This document shows, piece after piece, positions 31,161 through 40,581 of a stretch of 64,000 bases of DNA (positions within the stretch are counted from its first letter, which is position 1; each line of letters opens with the position of its first letter). Source of the DNA: Corynebacterium nuruki S6-4 (lineage in GTDB: Bacteria > Actinomycetota > Actinomycetes > Mycobacteriales > Mycobacteriaceae); contig NZ_CP042429.1 of the NCBI RefSeq assembly GCF_007970465.1, positions 1,488,001 through 1,552,000 on the forward strand. Direction: 5' to 3'. The notes under the pieces were generated by a model. The model made no database searches, was not told the DNA's origin, and was given only the letters and a program-made list of their open reading frames with translations. The translations under genes were made by a program, and so were the position numbers.

Positions 31161-32345
31161 TCAGGCGGTCACACCCGCACCCACGCCGGCACCCGCGAAC
31201 GCCGGGCCGTGGTTCGTCACCCCGAACCCGCGCCGGCGCAGCGCCGGCACCAGCCCCTGCCCCACATGGAACGTCTCCTCCAGGTGCGGATAGCCCGACA
31301 GCACCAGCTCATCCACCCCCTGCGCCACATACTCGCCGATCAGCGCCGCGACCTCGTCATACGACCCGACCAACGCCGTACCCGCCCCACCGCGCACCAG
31401 CCCCACCCCGGTCCACAGTCCCGGATACACCTCCAGGTCATGCGGATCCCCGCCCTGCACATAGCCCGCGCCACGGCCGTGCAGCTCCGAGATCCGCCGC
31501 TGACTCTCCGACTCGGAGGCCGCCAACTTCTCCTGCGCCGCCGCCACAACCTCCGGCGACACCTTCTCCAGCAGCTCCCCGGCCACCCGCCACGCCTCCT
31601 CCCCGGTCGGCCGGGCGATGACATGCACCCGCAGCCCACCACTCACCGTCCGACCGTGGGACGCCGCCTCCGCCCGCACCGCCGACAACTTCTCCCCCAC
31701 CGCCGCCGGAGGTTCGCCCCAGGTCAGATAGGTCTCGGCGCGGCGTCCCGACAACGCCACCGCGGCGGGTGACGTCCCCGCGAAGTAGATCGGCGGATCC
31801 GGCTCCGGACGCACCGGCAGCAGCGCCCCGTCAGCGTGCACGTACTCCCCGTCGAACGAGACCGGCTCCGCGTCATTCCACAACCGCTTCCACAGGTCCA
31901 CGTACTCGCCGGTGCGGGCATAGCGCTGCGCCTTGCCCAGCCCGTCGCCGTAGGCCGCCAGCTCCGCCGGCTCCCCACCGGTGACCAGGTTGATCGCCAG
32001 GCGTCCACCCGACAGGTTCTGGAACGTCGCCGCCGACTGCGCCTCCTTCAACGCCGACGCCACACCCGGGCGCACCGCCACGAGGAACTTCAACTTCTCG
32101 GTGACACCCACCAGGGCCGAGGCCACCACCCACGGGTCCTCGCACCACAGGCCCACCGGCACGAGCACCGACTCGAAACCGTTGTGCTCGGCGGCCAGCG
32201 CGAGCTGCCGGAGGTAGTTCAGGTCGACGGTGCGGTCACCGTCCGCGGCGTCCGGCCCGGTGACCAGGCCCCCGGGGCCGCCGCCGGCGACATGCCGCGA
32301 ATCGAGGAACGGGGGCAGGAACCAGTGCAGGGTGAGGCCGGTCAT
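31161..32345 (-). CDS. ssuD: FMNH2-dependent alkanesulfonate monooxygenase
   Basis: 394 residues of the bacterial-luciferase-like family. N-terminus TLHWFLPPFLDSRHVAGG and later LAAEHNGFESVLVPVG, VAVRPGVASALKEAQSAATFQNLSGGRLAINLVTGG, and SGYPHLEETFHVGQGLVPALRRRG, all close to SsuD. It frees sulfite from alkanesulfonates with reduced FMN supplied by a flavin reductase. ATG 32345 is chosen because homologous sequence starts there. The preceding MFS gene is on the same strand with a 75-bp gap. No McbR-like box is visible before it. Confidence 0.92.
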   Translation of the reverse strand: MTGLTLHWFLPPFLDSRHVAGGGPGGLVTGPDAADGDRTVDLNYLRQLALAAEHNGFESVLVPVGLWCEDPWVVASALVGVTEKLKFLVAVRPGVASALKEAQSAATFQNLSGGRLAINLVTGGEPAELAAYGDGLGKAQRYARTGEYVDLWKRLWNDAEPVSFDGEYVHADGALLPVRPEPDPPIYFAGTSPAAVALSGRRAETYLTWGEPPAAVGEKLSAVRAEAASHGRTVSGGLRVHVIARPTGEEAWRVAGELLEKVSPEVVAAAQEKLAASESESQRRISELHGRGAGYVQGGDPHDLEVYPGLWTGVGLVRGGAGTALVGSYDEVAALIGEYVAQGVDELVLSGYPHLEETFHVGQGLVPALRRRGFGVTNHGPAFAGAGVGAGVTA

Positions 32346-32420
32346 GGTGCCCGACCCAACCACCCGCCGGCAGGACGCCGCCACCGATCCGGTCGCCGCG
32401 AACCGAACCTCAGCGCCCGC

Positions 32421-33680
32421 TCAGTTCGCCGCGGTCAGCTCGTCCTCGATGACCGTGTTCTTCCCCGCGAGCACGCCCAGCACCCCCATCAGCACCGCGA
32501 TGACCGTCAGCACGGCGATGATCCCGTCCCAGTTGCCGACCTTGTCGTAGACCACCCCGATGACGAACGGGCCCAGCCCGGCGATGAAGTACCCCACCGG
32601 CTGCACGAAACCCGACAGCCGCGCCGTCACCAGCGGCGACCGCGACCGGGCCGGGATCAGCGCAATGGCCGTGGGGAAACAGAAACCGCCCAGGCCCAGC
32701 AGCACCGACCACAGCAGCGGCACCATCGACGGCGCCAGCCACATCCCCAGCCACCCGGCCGCCGTCAACGCGGCGAACAGGGCCGGGAACGGCCGCAGGT
32801 CCTTCACCCGGTCGATGACCGTCGGCATCACCACACCGCCGGCGATATTGAACGCGCCGATGACCGCCAGCCCGATGCTCGCCGTCGAGGACGCCACCCC
32901 GCTGTCGGTGTACATCGTCGGCAGCCAACCCATCTGGATGTAGGCGTTCATCGCCTGCAGTCCGAAGAACAGCATGAGGAACCGCGCCGTCGGCGAGCGC
33001 CACAGGGACGTCGCCCGCAGCGTCTCCTCGGTCGACGATGCAGCGCCGTCAGTGCCGTCAGCTTCCGCAGCCTCCTCGGCGGCGTCCAGCGGCGAGGCGC
33101 CCGGCACATCCCGCCCGGCGCGCACCACCACCACGGCCCACGCCACGACCTGCAGCACCGCCAGCACCGCCCACACGAACAGTGCCCACTGCCAGGCCGA
33201 ATCCCCGTCGAACCACAGTGCCGACAGCGGCCCCACCGCCCCCGAGACGCCCAGCATCGCACTGTAGATCGTCATCAGGGCGACGGCGTGGCGTCCCCCG
33301 TGCGTCTTCACCCACGCGGGCAGCAGCACATTGCCCAGCGCGATACCGCCGACGACACACGCGGTGAGCACGAGGAACACCGCGATATTCCCCACCCACG
33401 GGCGCACCGCCAGCCCGACGAGGGTGAAGAGCATGCCGAGGAACAGGGACCGGGACAGCCCCAGCCGGCCCGCCAACGGCACCGCCGCCAGGCCCATGAT
33501 CCCGAAGAACACGCCGGGCATCGCCGTGATCGCCCCGGCCAGTGACCCGGACGCCCCGAAGGCGTCCAGCACGTCATCGAGCACCGGGCCGAGGGAGGCG
33601 ATCCCGGCGCGGAGGTTCACCGCGGCCACCGCGACGACGATGACGGCCAGGGCGACGGGGATACTGCGGCGTTTCAACAC
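32421..33680 (-). CDS. MFS transporter, CynX/NimT-like
   Basis: 419 residues with twelve hydrophobic segments and the CynX/NimT pattern VNLRAGIASLGPVLDDV, GIALGNVLLPAWVKTHGGRHAVALMTIYSAMLGVSGAVGP. The start is GTG 33680, 7 bp after TAGGGT (33693-33688), so likely leaderless; the homologous part begins VLKRRSIPVALAV. A central loop rich in Glu/Asp/Ala (PLDAAEEAAEADGTDGA) separates the two halves. The family carries anions and small organics; substrate not assigned. Confidence 0.85.
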   Translation of the reverse strand: MLKRRSIPVALAVIVVAVAAVNLRAGIASLGPVLDDVLDAFGASGSLAGAITAMPGVFFGIMGLAAVPLAGRLGLSRSLFLGMLFTLVGLAVRPWVGNIAVFLVLTACVVGGIALGNVLLPAWVKTHGGRHAVALMTIYSAMLGVSGAVGPLSALWFDGDSAWQWALFVWAVLAVLQVVAWAVVVVRAGRDVPGASPLDAAEEAAEADGTDGAASSTEETLRATSLWRSPTARFLMLFFGLQAMNAYIQMGWLPTMYTDSGVASSTASIGLAVIGAFNIAGGVVMPTVIDRVKDLRPFPALFAALTAAGWLGMWLAPSMVPLLWSVLLGLGGFCFPTAIALIPARSRSPLVTARLSGFVQPVGYFIAGLGPFVIGVVYDKVGNWDGIIAVLTVIAVLMGVLGVLAGKNTVIEDELTAAN

Positions 33681-33693
33681 CCCAGGGACCCTA

Positions 33694-34896
33694 CTACTCC
33701 CCCACACCGGTCACCGTCACGGTGTGGACCAGTGAGCGTTGACCGGCACCGAAATTGTCGTCGGTGCCGATGAGCAGGGTGTCCCCCACCCACGCCAGCG
33801 ACTCGGCATTGTCCACGTTCCTCGCGCCGACGACCGACCCGAGGTCCAGCAGCCGCTGCTTGTGGACCGGCCGGGCGGCGTCCGGGATGCGGTCGGCACC
33901 GAGCACGTCGGACGCCCCGTCGAGTGTGATCCGGTACAGGGTGACCACGTTGCCGACATCCTTGCGCCAGCCGCGTTCCAGGGTGAGCAGGCTGCCGTCG
34001 GGGGCGGCGATCATCTCGGAGGCGCCGGTGGTGACGCCTGCAGCCGGGTCGACGGCCTTGCTCAGCGGGTACGCGTACTCGGCGGTCGGGGTTCCGGTGG
34101 TCGCGTCGTAGACGGTGAGGCGGTTCAGGGCGTCCTGCTGCAGCGGCGCCTCGGTGAGGACGAAGGTCCGGTCGCCGCGGACGGCCAGGGCCTCGTAGCC
34201 GGCGTTGGGACGCAGCCGGTGATAGTCCGGCAGCCGGTAGGTGAACCTCGCACGGCCGGTGGAGTCGGCGGCGGTGACGGTGGCCGGGGCGCCCAGGGAT
34301 TCGTCGCCCTCACTGCTCCACACCATGCCGTCGGGGGTCAGGCGGATGCTCTCCGGGTCGACGGTGCCGGGGCGGTACGGTGCGCCGCCGGTGTCGGTGA
34401 GTACCAGCGGCGCGCCTGCGGTCACGTTGGTGAGGGTGGTGGGGCTGGTGCTGGTGGGTGCGGTGGGTGCGGTTCCGAGGGTGACGTCGAGGGGATAGGC
34501 CCGTACCGGGCCGCGCTGACCACGGTCGTCACTGAGTGCGAGACACCGGACGGTGGGCATGGTGGCCGTGGTTGCGCCGGCCGTGATGCCGGGTTCACAG
34601 TCCATCCCCGAGAGTCCCCCGACCGGGACGCGGGCGAGCAGTCCACGTCGGGTGGCGGTGAGGTCGGTGTGCGCCGGGTCCGCCAGGTCGACGGTGCCGG
34701 TATAGGTCGCCCGGACCGGGGAGTCGACCGGGGATGTGGTCGCGGGGCCTGCGGCATCTGTGGCGGGCTGAGCCGGAAGAGTCGCCGGATGCAGGGCCGA
34801 CACCGCCCCGGCACCCAGCCGGGCAAGTGCCGAGAGCGGGGTGACGAGCAGCGCACATGTGGCCACAACCGACACCACCGCCGCTCTACTCTTCAT
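33694..34896 (-). CDS. secreted phytase-like (esterase-like beta-propeller) protein
   Basis: 400 residues. Signal peptide MKSRAAVVSVVATCALLVTPLSALA and a mature part with the 'esterase-like activity of phytase' domain: GGLSGMDCEPG, SIRLTPDGMVWSSEGDESLG, NAGYEALAVRGDRTFVLTEAPLQQD, NNAESLAWVGDTLLIGTDDNFG-like NVDNAESLAWVG. The linker after the signal is rich in Ala/Thr/Pro. It ends 13 bp from the MFS start. Likely acts outside the membrane. Confidence 0.85.
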   Translation of the reverse strand: MKSRAAVVSVVATCALLVTPLSALARLGAGAVSALHPATLPAQPATDAAGPATTSPVDSPVRATYTGTVDLADPAHTDLTATRRGLLARVPVGGLSGMDCEPGITAGATTATMPTVRCLALSDDRGQRGPVRAYPLDVTLGTAPTAPTSTSPTTLTNVTAGAPLVLTDTGGAPYRPGTVDPESIRLTPDGMVWSSEGDESLGAPATVTAADSTGRARFTYRLPDYHRLRPNAGYEALAVRGDRTFVLTEAPLQQDALNRLTVYDATTGTPTAEYAYPLSKAVDPAAGVTTGASEMIAAPDGSLLTLERGWRKDVGNVVTLYRITLDGASDVLGADRIPDAARPVHKQRLLDLGSVVGARNVDNAESLAWVGDTLLIGTDDNFGAGQRSLVHTVTVTGVGE

Positions 34897-35081
34897 GACC
34901 TTTCGTCACCCTCCGTCATCCTTCGTCTTTCCTCGTGATCGTTCGTCACCATTCTCGCCCCTCATGCCCCGTCAATGGCCGGTCATGCCCTGTCAACACG
35001 CGGCACCGTACACGGCGCGACACGGTACGGCTCTGTCCCACCCACAGTCCGCCCACGGTCCGCCGCCCGGGTCCGGCCGGT

Positions 35082-35200
35082 GTCGACGGAACGAACCGAG
35101 AGGCGGAAAATCTGCCCGCTCAGCAGCACCTGGGTTCGTTCCATCGACCTCGAGGGGCAACCACCGACCTGTGGGTTCGTTCCGCCGACATCACGGGGCG
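35082..35200. repeat. diverged solo R3-type palindrome
   Basis: GTCGACGGAACGAACC (35082-35097) faces GGGTTCGTTCCATCGAC (35132-35148), spanning 67 bp. A further GACCTGTGGGTTCGTTCCG follows at about 35166. The GGTTCGTTCCG core is that of the arms around the DUF559 gene at 8146. The remaining 34897-35228 gap shows only CGTCATC/CTTCGTC low-complexity near 34905-34960. Confidence 0.6.
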
Positions 35201-35228
35201 CGGAGTCAGGTGGCCGACCTGTCGGGTT

Positions 35229-36485
35229 CTATCCGTCGACATGGTCGGCCGCCGCTGGCCCCGACCCCGGCGCGCGCACCACCACCGCCGCCACCATCAC
35301 CGCGACGACAACCGCGGTGAGCACCACCGGGACCGGCACCAGCGGATCCAGCAGCACCAGCACCGCCCCCACCGGCAGCACCGTGTTCAACACCCGGTCC
35401 CCGGCAGGCAGCACCGAGATCCACCACACCACCAGCACGAACACCGCCACCGGTACCGTCACCGCGAAGTCCGAGGCCACCTCCCCCAGCCTCGACTCCC
35501 CGGACAACGAACTGATCTGCGTCTCCACCCCCGCGGAGAACGCACCCGCCGCCGCGAAGACGATGTAGTGCACGTAGCCGAAACGCAGGGAGCGGGGCAG
35601 CGTCGTGACCTGTTCGGCGTGCGGGGCGCTGAAGTAGATCCACCACAACCCGGCGGTGACGACGAAGGCGAGGATCCCCAGTCCGACAAGGCGGACCGTC
35701 GGAACCCCGGCACCCGCGGCGTCCCCACCCTCGCCCGAGCCGGCGTGCAGCGCCTCGATGACCGCATTCGCCGAGGCCAGCAGCGATTCACCGAGCAGGA
35801 TGAGGGTGAATCCGCCGTAGCGGTCCGCGATGTGCTCGGGGTGCCAGGGGGTGCGTCCGGACCGCTCCGCGAGAACGGGGACCGACAACTCCGCCAGGAT
35901 CAGGACGATGAACCCGGGCATGTGCAGAGCCCCGGGGATCCACAGCCAGGCGATCCACAGCACCTGGACGATGACGATGCCCACGGCGTAGCGGGTCGCG
36001 GCGCGGCCCGCGGCACCACCGGCACGGGAGGCCCGGATCCACTGCCCCACCATCGCCAGGCGCATCACCACGTACCCGGCGACCGCGACGGTGAAGTTGC
36101 CGTCGTCGAACACCGGGGAAATCCCGGCGGCCAGCACCAGGACGCCACCCATCTGCAGGAAGGTCATCACCCGGTACAGCCAGTCGTCGTTGTCGAAGCT
36201 GGTGGCGAACCAGGTGAAGTTCATCCACGCCCACCACACCGCGAAGAAGACGCACAGGTACGAACCGAGAGCCTGCAGGGTGCTCTCCGACCCGGCCACG
36301 AGATGTTCGTGCAGGGTGGAGGCGGCGATGCTCACCGCGATGACGAAGACGAGGTCGAAGAACAGTTCCAGACTGCTGGCGGCGCGGGAGGGTTCCGTGG
36401 CGTCCCGCGGACGCATCGGGGACAGCAGAAGCCGTGGTCGACGGACGGTACGGGCACCGTGGGGTGATGGCGGGGCGGTATCCAT
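35229..36485 (-). CDS. ltrA: low temperature requirement protein A (LtrA) family
   Basis: 418 residues, multi-pass membrane protein with LtrA hallmarks: ASSLELFFDLVFVIAVSIAASTLHEHL, WWAWMNFTWFATSFDNDDWLYRVMTFLQMGGVLVLAAGI, and WHPEHIADRYGGFTLILLGESLLASANAV. Function in the family is unknown beyond a Listeria cold-growth phenotype. ATG 36485 sits 7 bp after TAGTCT (minus strand), a leaderless signal; an upstream ATG at 36542 would lie ahead of that promoter. Confidence 0.9.
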   Translation of the reverse strand: MDTAPPSPHGARTVRRPRLLLSPMRPRDATEPSRAASSLELFFDLVFVIAVSIAASTLHEHLVAGSESTLQALGSYLCVFFAVWWAWMNFTWFATSFDNDDWLYRVMTFLQMGGVLVLAAGISPVFDDGNFTVAVAGYVVMRLAMVGQWIRASRAGGAAGRAATRYAVGIVIVQVLWIAWLWIPGALHMPGFIVLILAELSVPVLAERSGRTPWHPEHIADRYGGFTLILLGESLLASANAVIEALHAGSGEGGDAAGAGVPTVRLVGLGILAFVVTAGLWWIYFSAPHAEQVTTLPRSLRFGYVHYIVFAAAGAFSAGVETQISSLSGESRLGEVASDFAVTVPVAVFVLVVWWISVLPAGDRVLNTVLPVGAVLVLLDPLVPVPVVLTAVVVAVMVAAVVVRAPGSGPAAADHVDG

Positions 36486-36568
36486 GCCGGGGAGACTACG
36501 CCGACCCGGGCGCACCGGTGGGCCGAATGTCGTTCCATTCATGCCGCGCCGATCCGTGGCCGCACCGG

Positions 36569-36594
36569 TAGACCGAATGGTCTACTCGGCCCCA
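36569..36594 (+). promoter_or_regulatory. organosulfur operon 1 promoter with perfect McbR-type operator
   Basis: TAGAC-CGAATG-GTCTA (36569-36584) fits the McbR consensus exactly and overlaps the -10 TCTACT (36581-36586), which lies 7 bp before the ATG at 36594 (leaderless). Binding there would block RNA polymerase. Confidence 0.7.
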
Positions 36595-37964
36595 TGACCA
36601 CAGCAACCCACCCCACCACCCGCTCAGTCGCCGTCATCGGCGCCGGACTCGCGGGAACCGGCGCCGCCCTGGCACTCACCCGCGCCGGATTCCGCGTCGA
36701 CCTCTACTCCGACCGCACCCGCGAGGCCCTGCGCGACGACGTCCCCGCCACCGGCACCGCCATCCTCTTCGGCGCCTCCCGCACCGCGGACGCCGAGATC
36801 ATCGCCGACCGCTACGCCGACAACCCCGCCGCCCACTTCAGCGCCGGCGCCGCCGGACTCGCCAGCGACAGCAGCAACAGCAGCGACAGCACCGGCGTGG
36901 CCTCCTTCCCCGCCTCCTACACCTACGAAGCCCAGTCCGTGGACGCCCGGCTGCGCGCCGACGACCGCCTCGCCGCCTTCCTCGACCTCGCCGGCACCAC
37001 CGGCAACCGTTTCCTCGTCGACCCGGTCACCCCCGACAGCCTCGACACGATCGCCGGCACCCACGACCTCACCCTCGTCGCCACCGGCAAGGCCGGCCTG
37101 GCGGACGCCTTCGCCACCGACACCGACCGCACCCCCTACACCGGACCGCAGCGCCACCTGCTCACCGTCACCGCCACCGGCCTGCCCTCCGACCACGTCT
37201 TCACCGGCCGCACCGGGGGAACACAGTCCGACCGGCTGACCGACACCGACGGGAACCCCGCCAACAACTCCCTGCTCTCCCTCCATGAGGAAGGCGAAGT
37301 CTTCGCCGGCCCGTACCTGCACAAGGACGGCCTCGCCTCCTGGGTGCTGCTCGCCTGGGCGAAGCCCGGCACCGCCACCGAACAGGCCTTCCACTCCACC
37401 TCGGACGCCGCCTCGGCCCTGCAGACGCTCAAGGACCTCCACCACCGCGAGTTCCCCGACATCGCCGACGACATCGACCGGCTGCAGCCCGTCGAATCCG
37501 ACCCCCACTCGTGGTTGAAAGGTGCCGTCACCCCGCGGGTACGGCGTCCGGTCGGTGAGACGGCCTCCGGGCATCTCGTCGCCGCCCTGGGGGACACGGC
37601 CATCGCCGTCGACCCGATCGCCGGGCAGGGTGCGCAGCTCGGCGACCGGCAGGTCGCCGCGTTGACCGCCGGGCTCACCGCCGCGGCGTCCGACGGGAAG
37701 GAGTGGGACGCCACCCTGCTCACCGACCTGTTCGAGCGGCACTGGGAGGACCACGGCCGCGCCGGGGTGGCGGTCACGTCCCTGTTCCTCGGCGACCCGC
37801 TGTATGCCGAGGTCGCCGGCGCGTTCTTCGGCAACGCCGGCGCGGACCCCGCCTACGCCACCGGCCTGTTCAACCTGTTCTCCGAGCCCGCGCCGGCGAT
37901 CACGCTGCGTACCGCGGCGGATGTCGCCCGCTACGTCGACGCGTTCCGGAAGGTCACCGCATGA
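36594..37964 (+). CDS. FAD-dependent oxidoreductase, styrene monooxygenase StyA family
   Basis: 456 residues. N-terminal FAD-binding motif VAVIGAGLAGTGAALALTRAGFRVDLYSD, a Gly/Ser-rich SGTVAS-like linker near residue 95 containing DSSNSSDST, and a substrate domain with VATGKAGLADAFA, HLLTVTATGL, and the C-terminal GDTAIAVDPIAGQGAQLGDRQVAAL segment seen in StyA/IndA epoxidases. It needs reduced FAD, presumably from the flavin reductase in operon 2. ATG overlap with the next gene. Substrate not known; the McbR-type box suggests a sulfur-related role. Confidence 0.82.
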   Translation: MTTATHPTTRSVAVIGAGLAGTGAALALTRAGFRVDLYSDRTREALRDDVPATGTAILFGASRTADAEIIADRYADNPAAHFSAGAAGLASDSSNSSDSTGVASFPASYTYEAQSVDARLRADDRLAAFLDLAGTTGNRFLVDPVTPDSLDTIAGTHDLTLVATGKAGLADAFATDTDRTPYTGPQRHLLTVTATGLPSDHVFTGRTGGTQSDRLTDTDGNPANNSLLSLHEEGEVFAGPYLHKDGLASWVLLAWAKPGTATEQAFHSTSDAASALQTLKDLHHREFPDIADDIDRLQPVESDPHSWLKGAVTPRVRRPVGETASGHLVAALGDTAIAVDPIAGQGAQLGDRQVAALTAGLTAAASDGKEWDATLLTDLFERHWEDHGRAGVAVTSLFLGDPLYAEVAGAFFGNAGADPAYATGLFNLFSEPAPAITLRTAADVARYVDAFRKVTA

Positions 37965-39355
37965 CCACCCGCCACATCCGTCTCAACGCCTTCGACATGA
38001 CCTGCGTGGTCCACCAGTCCCCCGGACTGTGGCGCCACCCCGACGACGAAGCGCACCGCTACAACGACCTGACCTACTGGACCGAACTGGCGCAGCTGCT
38101 CGAATCCGGTTACATCGACAGCCTGTTCATCGCCGACGTCCTCGGCCTCTACGACCTCTACGGCGCCTCGCCGGACGCCGCCCTGAAAGCCGGCGCGCAG
38201 GTACCCGTCAACGACCCGCTGCCGCTGATCAGCGCCATGGCCGCGGTGACCGACCACCTCGGCTTCGGGCTGACCACCGGCACCGCCTTCGAGCACCCCT
38301 TCCCGTTCGCCCGGCGCATCACCACCCTCGACCACCTCACCGGCGGACGCCTCGGCTGGAACGTCGTGACCGGCTACCTGCCCTCGGCGGCGGAGAACAC
38401 GCAGTCCCACAGCCAGCTCGACACCTTCGACCACGACGCCCGCTACGACCACGCCGACGAGTACCTCGAGGTGCTCTACAAACTCTGGGAAGGCTCCTGG
38501 GAGGATGACGCGGTCCTCGCCGACCCGCTGACCGGCGTGTACACCGACCCGACGAAGGTCCGCCCGATCAACCACCACGGGCCGCACTACACGGTGCCCG
38601 GCATCCACGTCTCCGAACCCTCACCGCAGCGCACCCCCGTCATCTTCCAGGCCGGGGCCTCCGACCGGGGCAGCACCTTCGCCGCCACCCACGCCGAAGC
38701 CGTCTTCGTCGCCGCCCCGACACAGGAGAAGCTCGCGGAGGTGGTGCGCACGCTGACCGCCAAGCTGGAGGAGGCCGGCCGCTCCCGCGAGGACGTCGTC
38801 ATCTACGCCCTGTTCACCGTCATCACCGACGCCACCGAGGACGAGGCGCAGGCCAAGCTCGCCGAATACCGCCGCTACGTCGACCCGGAGGGCGCCCTGG
38901 TGCTGATGTCCGGCTGGATGGGCGTGGACTTCGCCGGGTTCGACCTCGACGACCCGGTGGCGGGCATCGAATCCAACGCCATCCAGTCCGCCGTCGCCGC
39001 CTTCCAACGCTCCGCCGGCGAGGAGGGCCGGGAGTGGACCGTCCGCGAACTCGCCGAGTTCGGCGGCATCGGCGGTACGGGACCCGTCGTCGTCGGCTCC
39101 GGCGAGTCTGTCGCCGACCAGCTGGAGGACTGGGTCGCGGCGACCGGCGTCGACGGGTTTAACCTGGCCTACGCCGTCACCCCGGGCACGTTCCGCGACG
39201 TCATCGAGCATGTCGTGCCGGTGCTGCAGGCCCGCGGCGAATACCCCACCTCCTACGCCGACGGGACGCTGCGCCACCGGCTGTTCGGCAGCGACCGGGT
39301 CCGCCCCGGCCACCCCGCCGCCACCCACTCGTTCACCCCGACAGGAGCCCAGTGA
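37961..39355 (+). CDS. NtaA/DszA-type FMNH2-dependent monooxygenase
   Basis: 464 residues of the NtaA/SnaA/DszA branch of luciferase-like monooxygenases. Features: IRLNAFDMTCVVHQSPGLWRHPDDEAHRYNDLTYWTELAQLLESGYIDSLFIADVLGLYD, FEHPFPFARRITTLDHLTGGRLGWNVVTGYLPSA, and RTPVIFQAGASDRG. Members oxidise nitrilotriacetate, sulfones or sulfonates; with the adjacent DszC-like gene a role in C-S bond cleavage is likely. ATG 37961 overlaps the StyA-like stop; the stop TGA precedes the next ATG. Confidence 0.9.
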   Translation: MTTRHIRLNAFDMTCVVHQSPGLWRHPDDEAHRYNDLTYWTELAQLLESGYIDSLFIADVLGLYDLYGASPDAALKAGAQVPVNDPLPLISAMAAVTDHLGFGLTTGTAFEHPFPFARRITTLDHLTGGRLGWNVVTGYLPSAAENTQSHSQLDTFDHDARYDHADEYLEVLYKLWEGSWEDDAVLADPLTGVYTDPTKVRPINHHGPHYTVPGIHVSEPSPQRTPVIFQAGASDRGSTFAATHAEAVFVAAPTQEKLAEVVRTLTAKLEEAGRSREDVVIYALFTVITDATEDEAQAKLAEYRRYVDPEGALVLMSGWMGVDFAGFDLDDPVAGIESNAIQSAVAAFQRSAGEEGREWTVRELAEFGGIGGTGPVVVGSGESVADQLEDWVAATGVDGFNLAYAVTPGTFRDVIEHVVPVLQARGEYPTSYADGTLRHRLFGSDRVRPGHPAATHSFTPTGAQ

Positions 39356-40539
39356 TGACCACCGCACTTCCCACCGACGCCGACCTCACCGACCGGTTCC
39401 GCCCCGTCCTCGACGCGATCGCCGTCGGGGCCGCCGACCGCGACCGCAACCGCGAACTCGCCACCGAACAGATCCGCCGGCTGCGGGACGCCGGGTTCAC
39501 CGCCCTGCGCGTCCCCGTCGAGCACGGCGGCCTGGGCGCCACCGTCCGGCAGACCTTCGGCCTGCTCACCGACCTCGCCGCGGCGGACTCCAACATCACC
39601 CAGGCGTTGCGTGTCCACTTCTTCACCGTCGAGGGGTTCGTGGCGTCCGGAAACGAGGACGCCCTGCGGCGCGTCGCCGACGGCGTGATCTACGGCAACG
39701 CGATCTCCGAGAAGGGCGTCGGATCCGTCGACCGGTACCAGACCGCACTGACCCCCGACCCCGCCTCGCCCGGGGACTACCTGCTCAACGGCACGAAGTA
39801 CTACTCGACCGGCACGCTGTACGCCGACATCATCAGCGTCGCCGTCGACCTCGACGGTGCGCGCGCCACCGCCGACGTCCCGGCCCACGCCGAGGGAGTC
39901 CACCAGTTCGACGACTGGGACGGCTTCGGGCAGCGGCTCACCGGCTCCGGCACGACCCTGTTCGAGAACGTGAAGGTGCCGGGTGCCGCCGTCGTCGAGG
40001 GCGGCTACGGGGACGCCGGGCACGTCATCGACACCTCCTACCTGCAGCTGTTCCAGCTCGCCGGGTTGGCCGGCATCGCCCGGCGCGCCGCCGACGACGC
40101 ATGCGACCGGGTGGCGACGCGCGAGCGCACCTTCTCCCACGCGCCGGCGGACCTGCCGCGTGAGGATCCGCTGGTGCAGGCGACGCTCGGGAAGGTGTAC
40201 TCGGCGGCGTGGCTGGCCCGCACCGCGGTCCTGGCCGTGGCGGACGCCATCGCCGCGTCCTTCGCCGACCCCTCCTCCGTCGCCGCGGTCGACCACGCCG
40301 AACTGCTGGCCGCCGAAGCGCAGGTCACGCTGATCCCGCTGGTCCTCGGGGCGGTCGACGAGGTCTTCGAGACCGGTGGGGCGTCCATCGTCTCGGAGAA
40401 GCTGGACCTGGACCGGCACTGGCGCAACGCCCGCACGCTGGCCGTGCACAACCCGGCGGTCTACAAGCAGCAGGCGGTCGGGAGGTTCGCGCTGACCGGC
40501 GAGGGGCTGCCCTTCGCGTGGAGTGCCGGGGTGCGGTAG
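39355..40539 (+). CDS. acyl-CoA dehydrogenase-like flavin monooxygenase (SfnB/DszC type)
   Basis: 394 residues with the acyl-CoA dehydrogenase fold (IRRLRDAGFTALRVPVEHGGLGATVRQTFGLLTDLAAADSNITQALRVHFFTVEGF, GNAISEKGVGSVDRYQTAL, YLLNGTKYYSTGTLYADI). DszC/SfnB-type members use reduced flavin to oxygenate thio compounds rather than dehydrogenate acyl-CoA. The HWRNARTLAVHNPAVYKQ end lies in the active-site region typical of this branch. ATG 39355 has AGGAG 7 bp upstream, so I prefer it to GTG 39352. Last gene of organosulfur operon 1. Confidence 0.88.
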   Translation: MTTALPTDADLTDRFRPVLDAIAVGAADRDRNRELATEQIRRLRDAGFTALRVPVEHGGLGATVRQTFGLLTDLAAADSNITQALRVHFFTVEGFVASGNEDALRRVADGVIYGNAISEKGVGSVDRYQTALTPDPASPGDYLLNGTKYYSTGTLYADIISVAVDLDGARATADVPAHAEGVHQFDDWDGFGQRLTGSGTTLFENVKVPGAAVVEGGYGDAGHVIDTSYLQLFQLAGLAGIARRAADDACDRVATRERTFSHAPADLPREDPLVQATLGKVYSAAWLARTAVLAVADAIAASFADPSSVAAVDHAELLAAEAQVTLIPLVLGAVDEVFETGGASIVSEKLDLDRHWRNARTLAVHNPAVYKQQAVGRFALTGEGLPFAWSAGVR

Positions 40540-40581
40540 CCCCGTGCGGTGTGTCCCTGCCGGCGCGTCCCTCCCCTCCTT

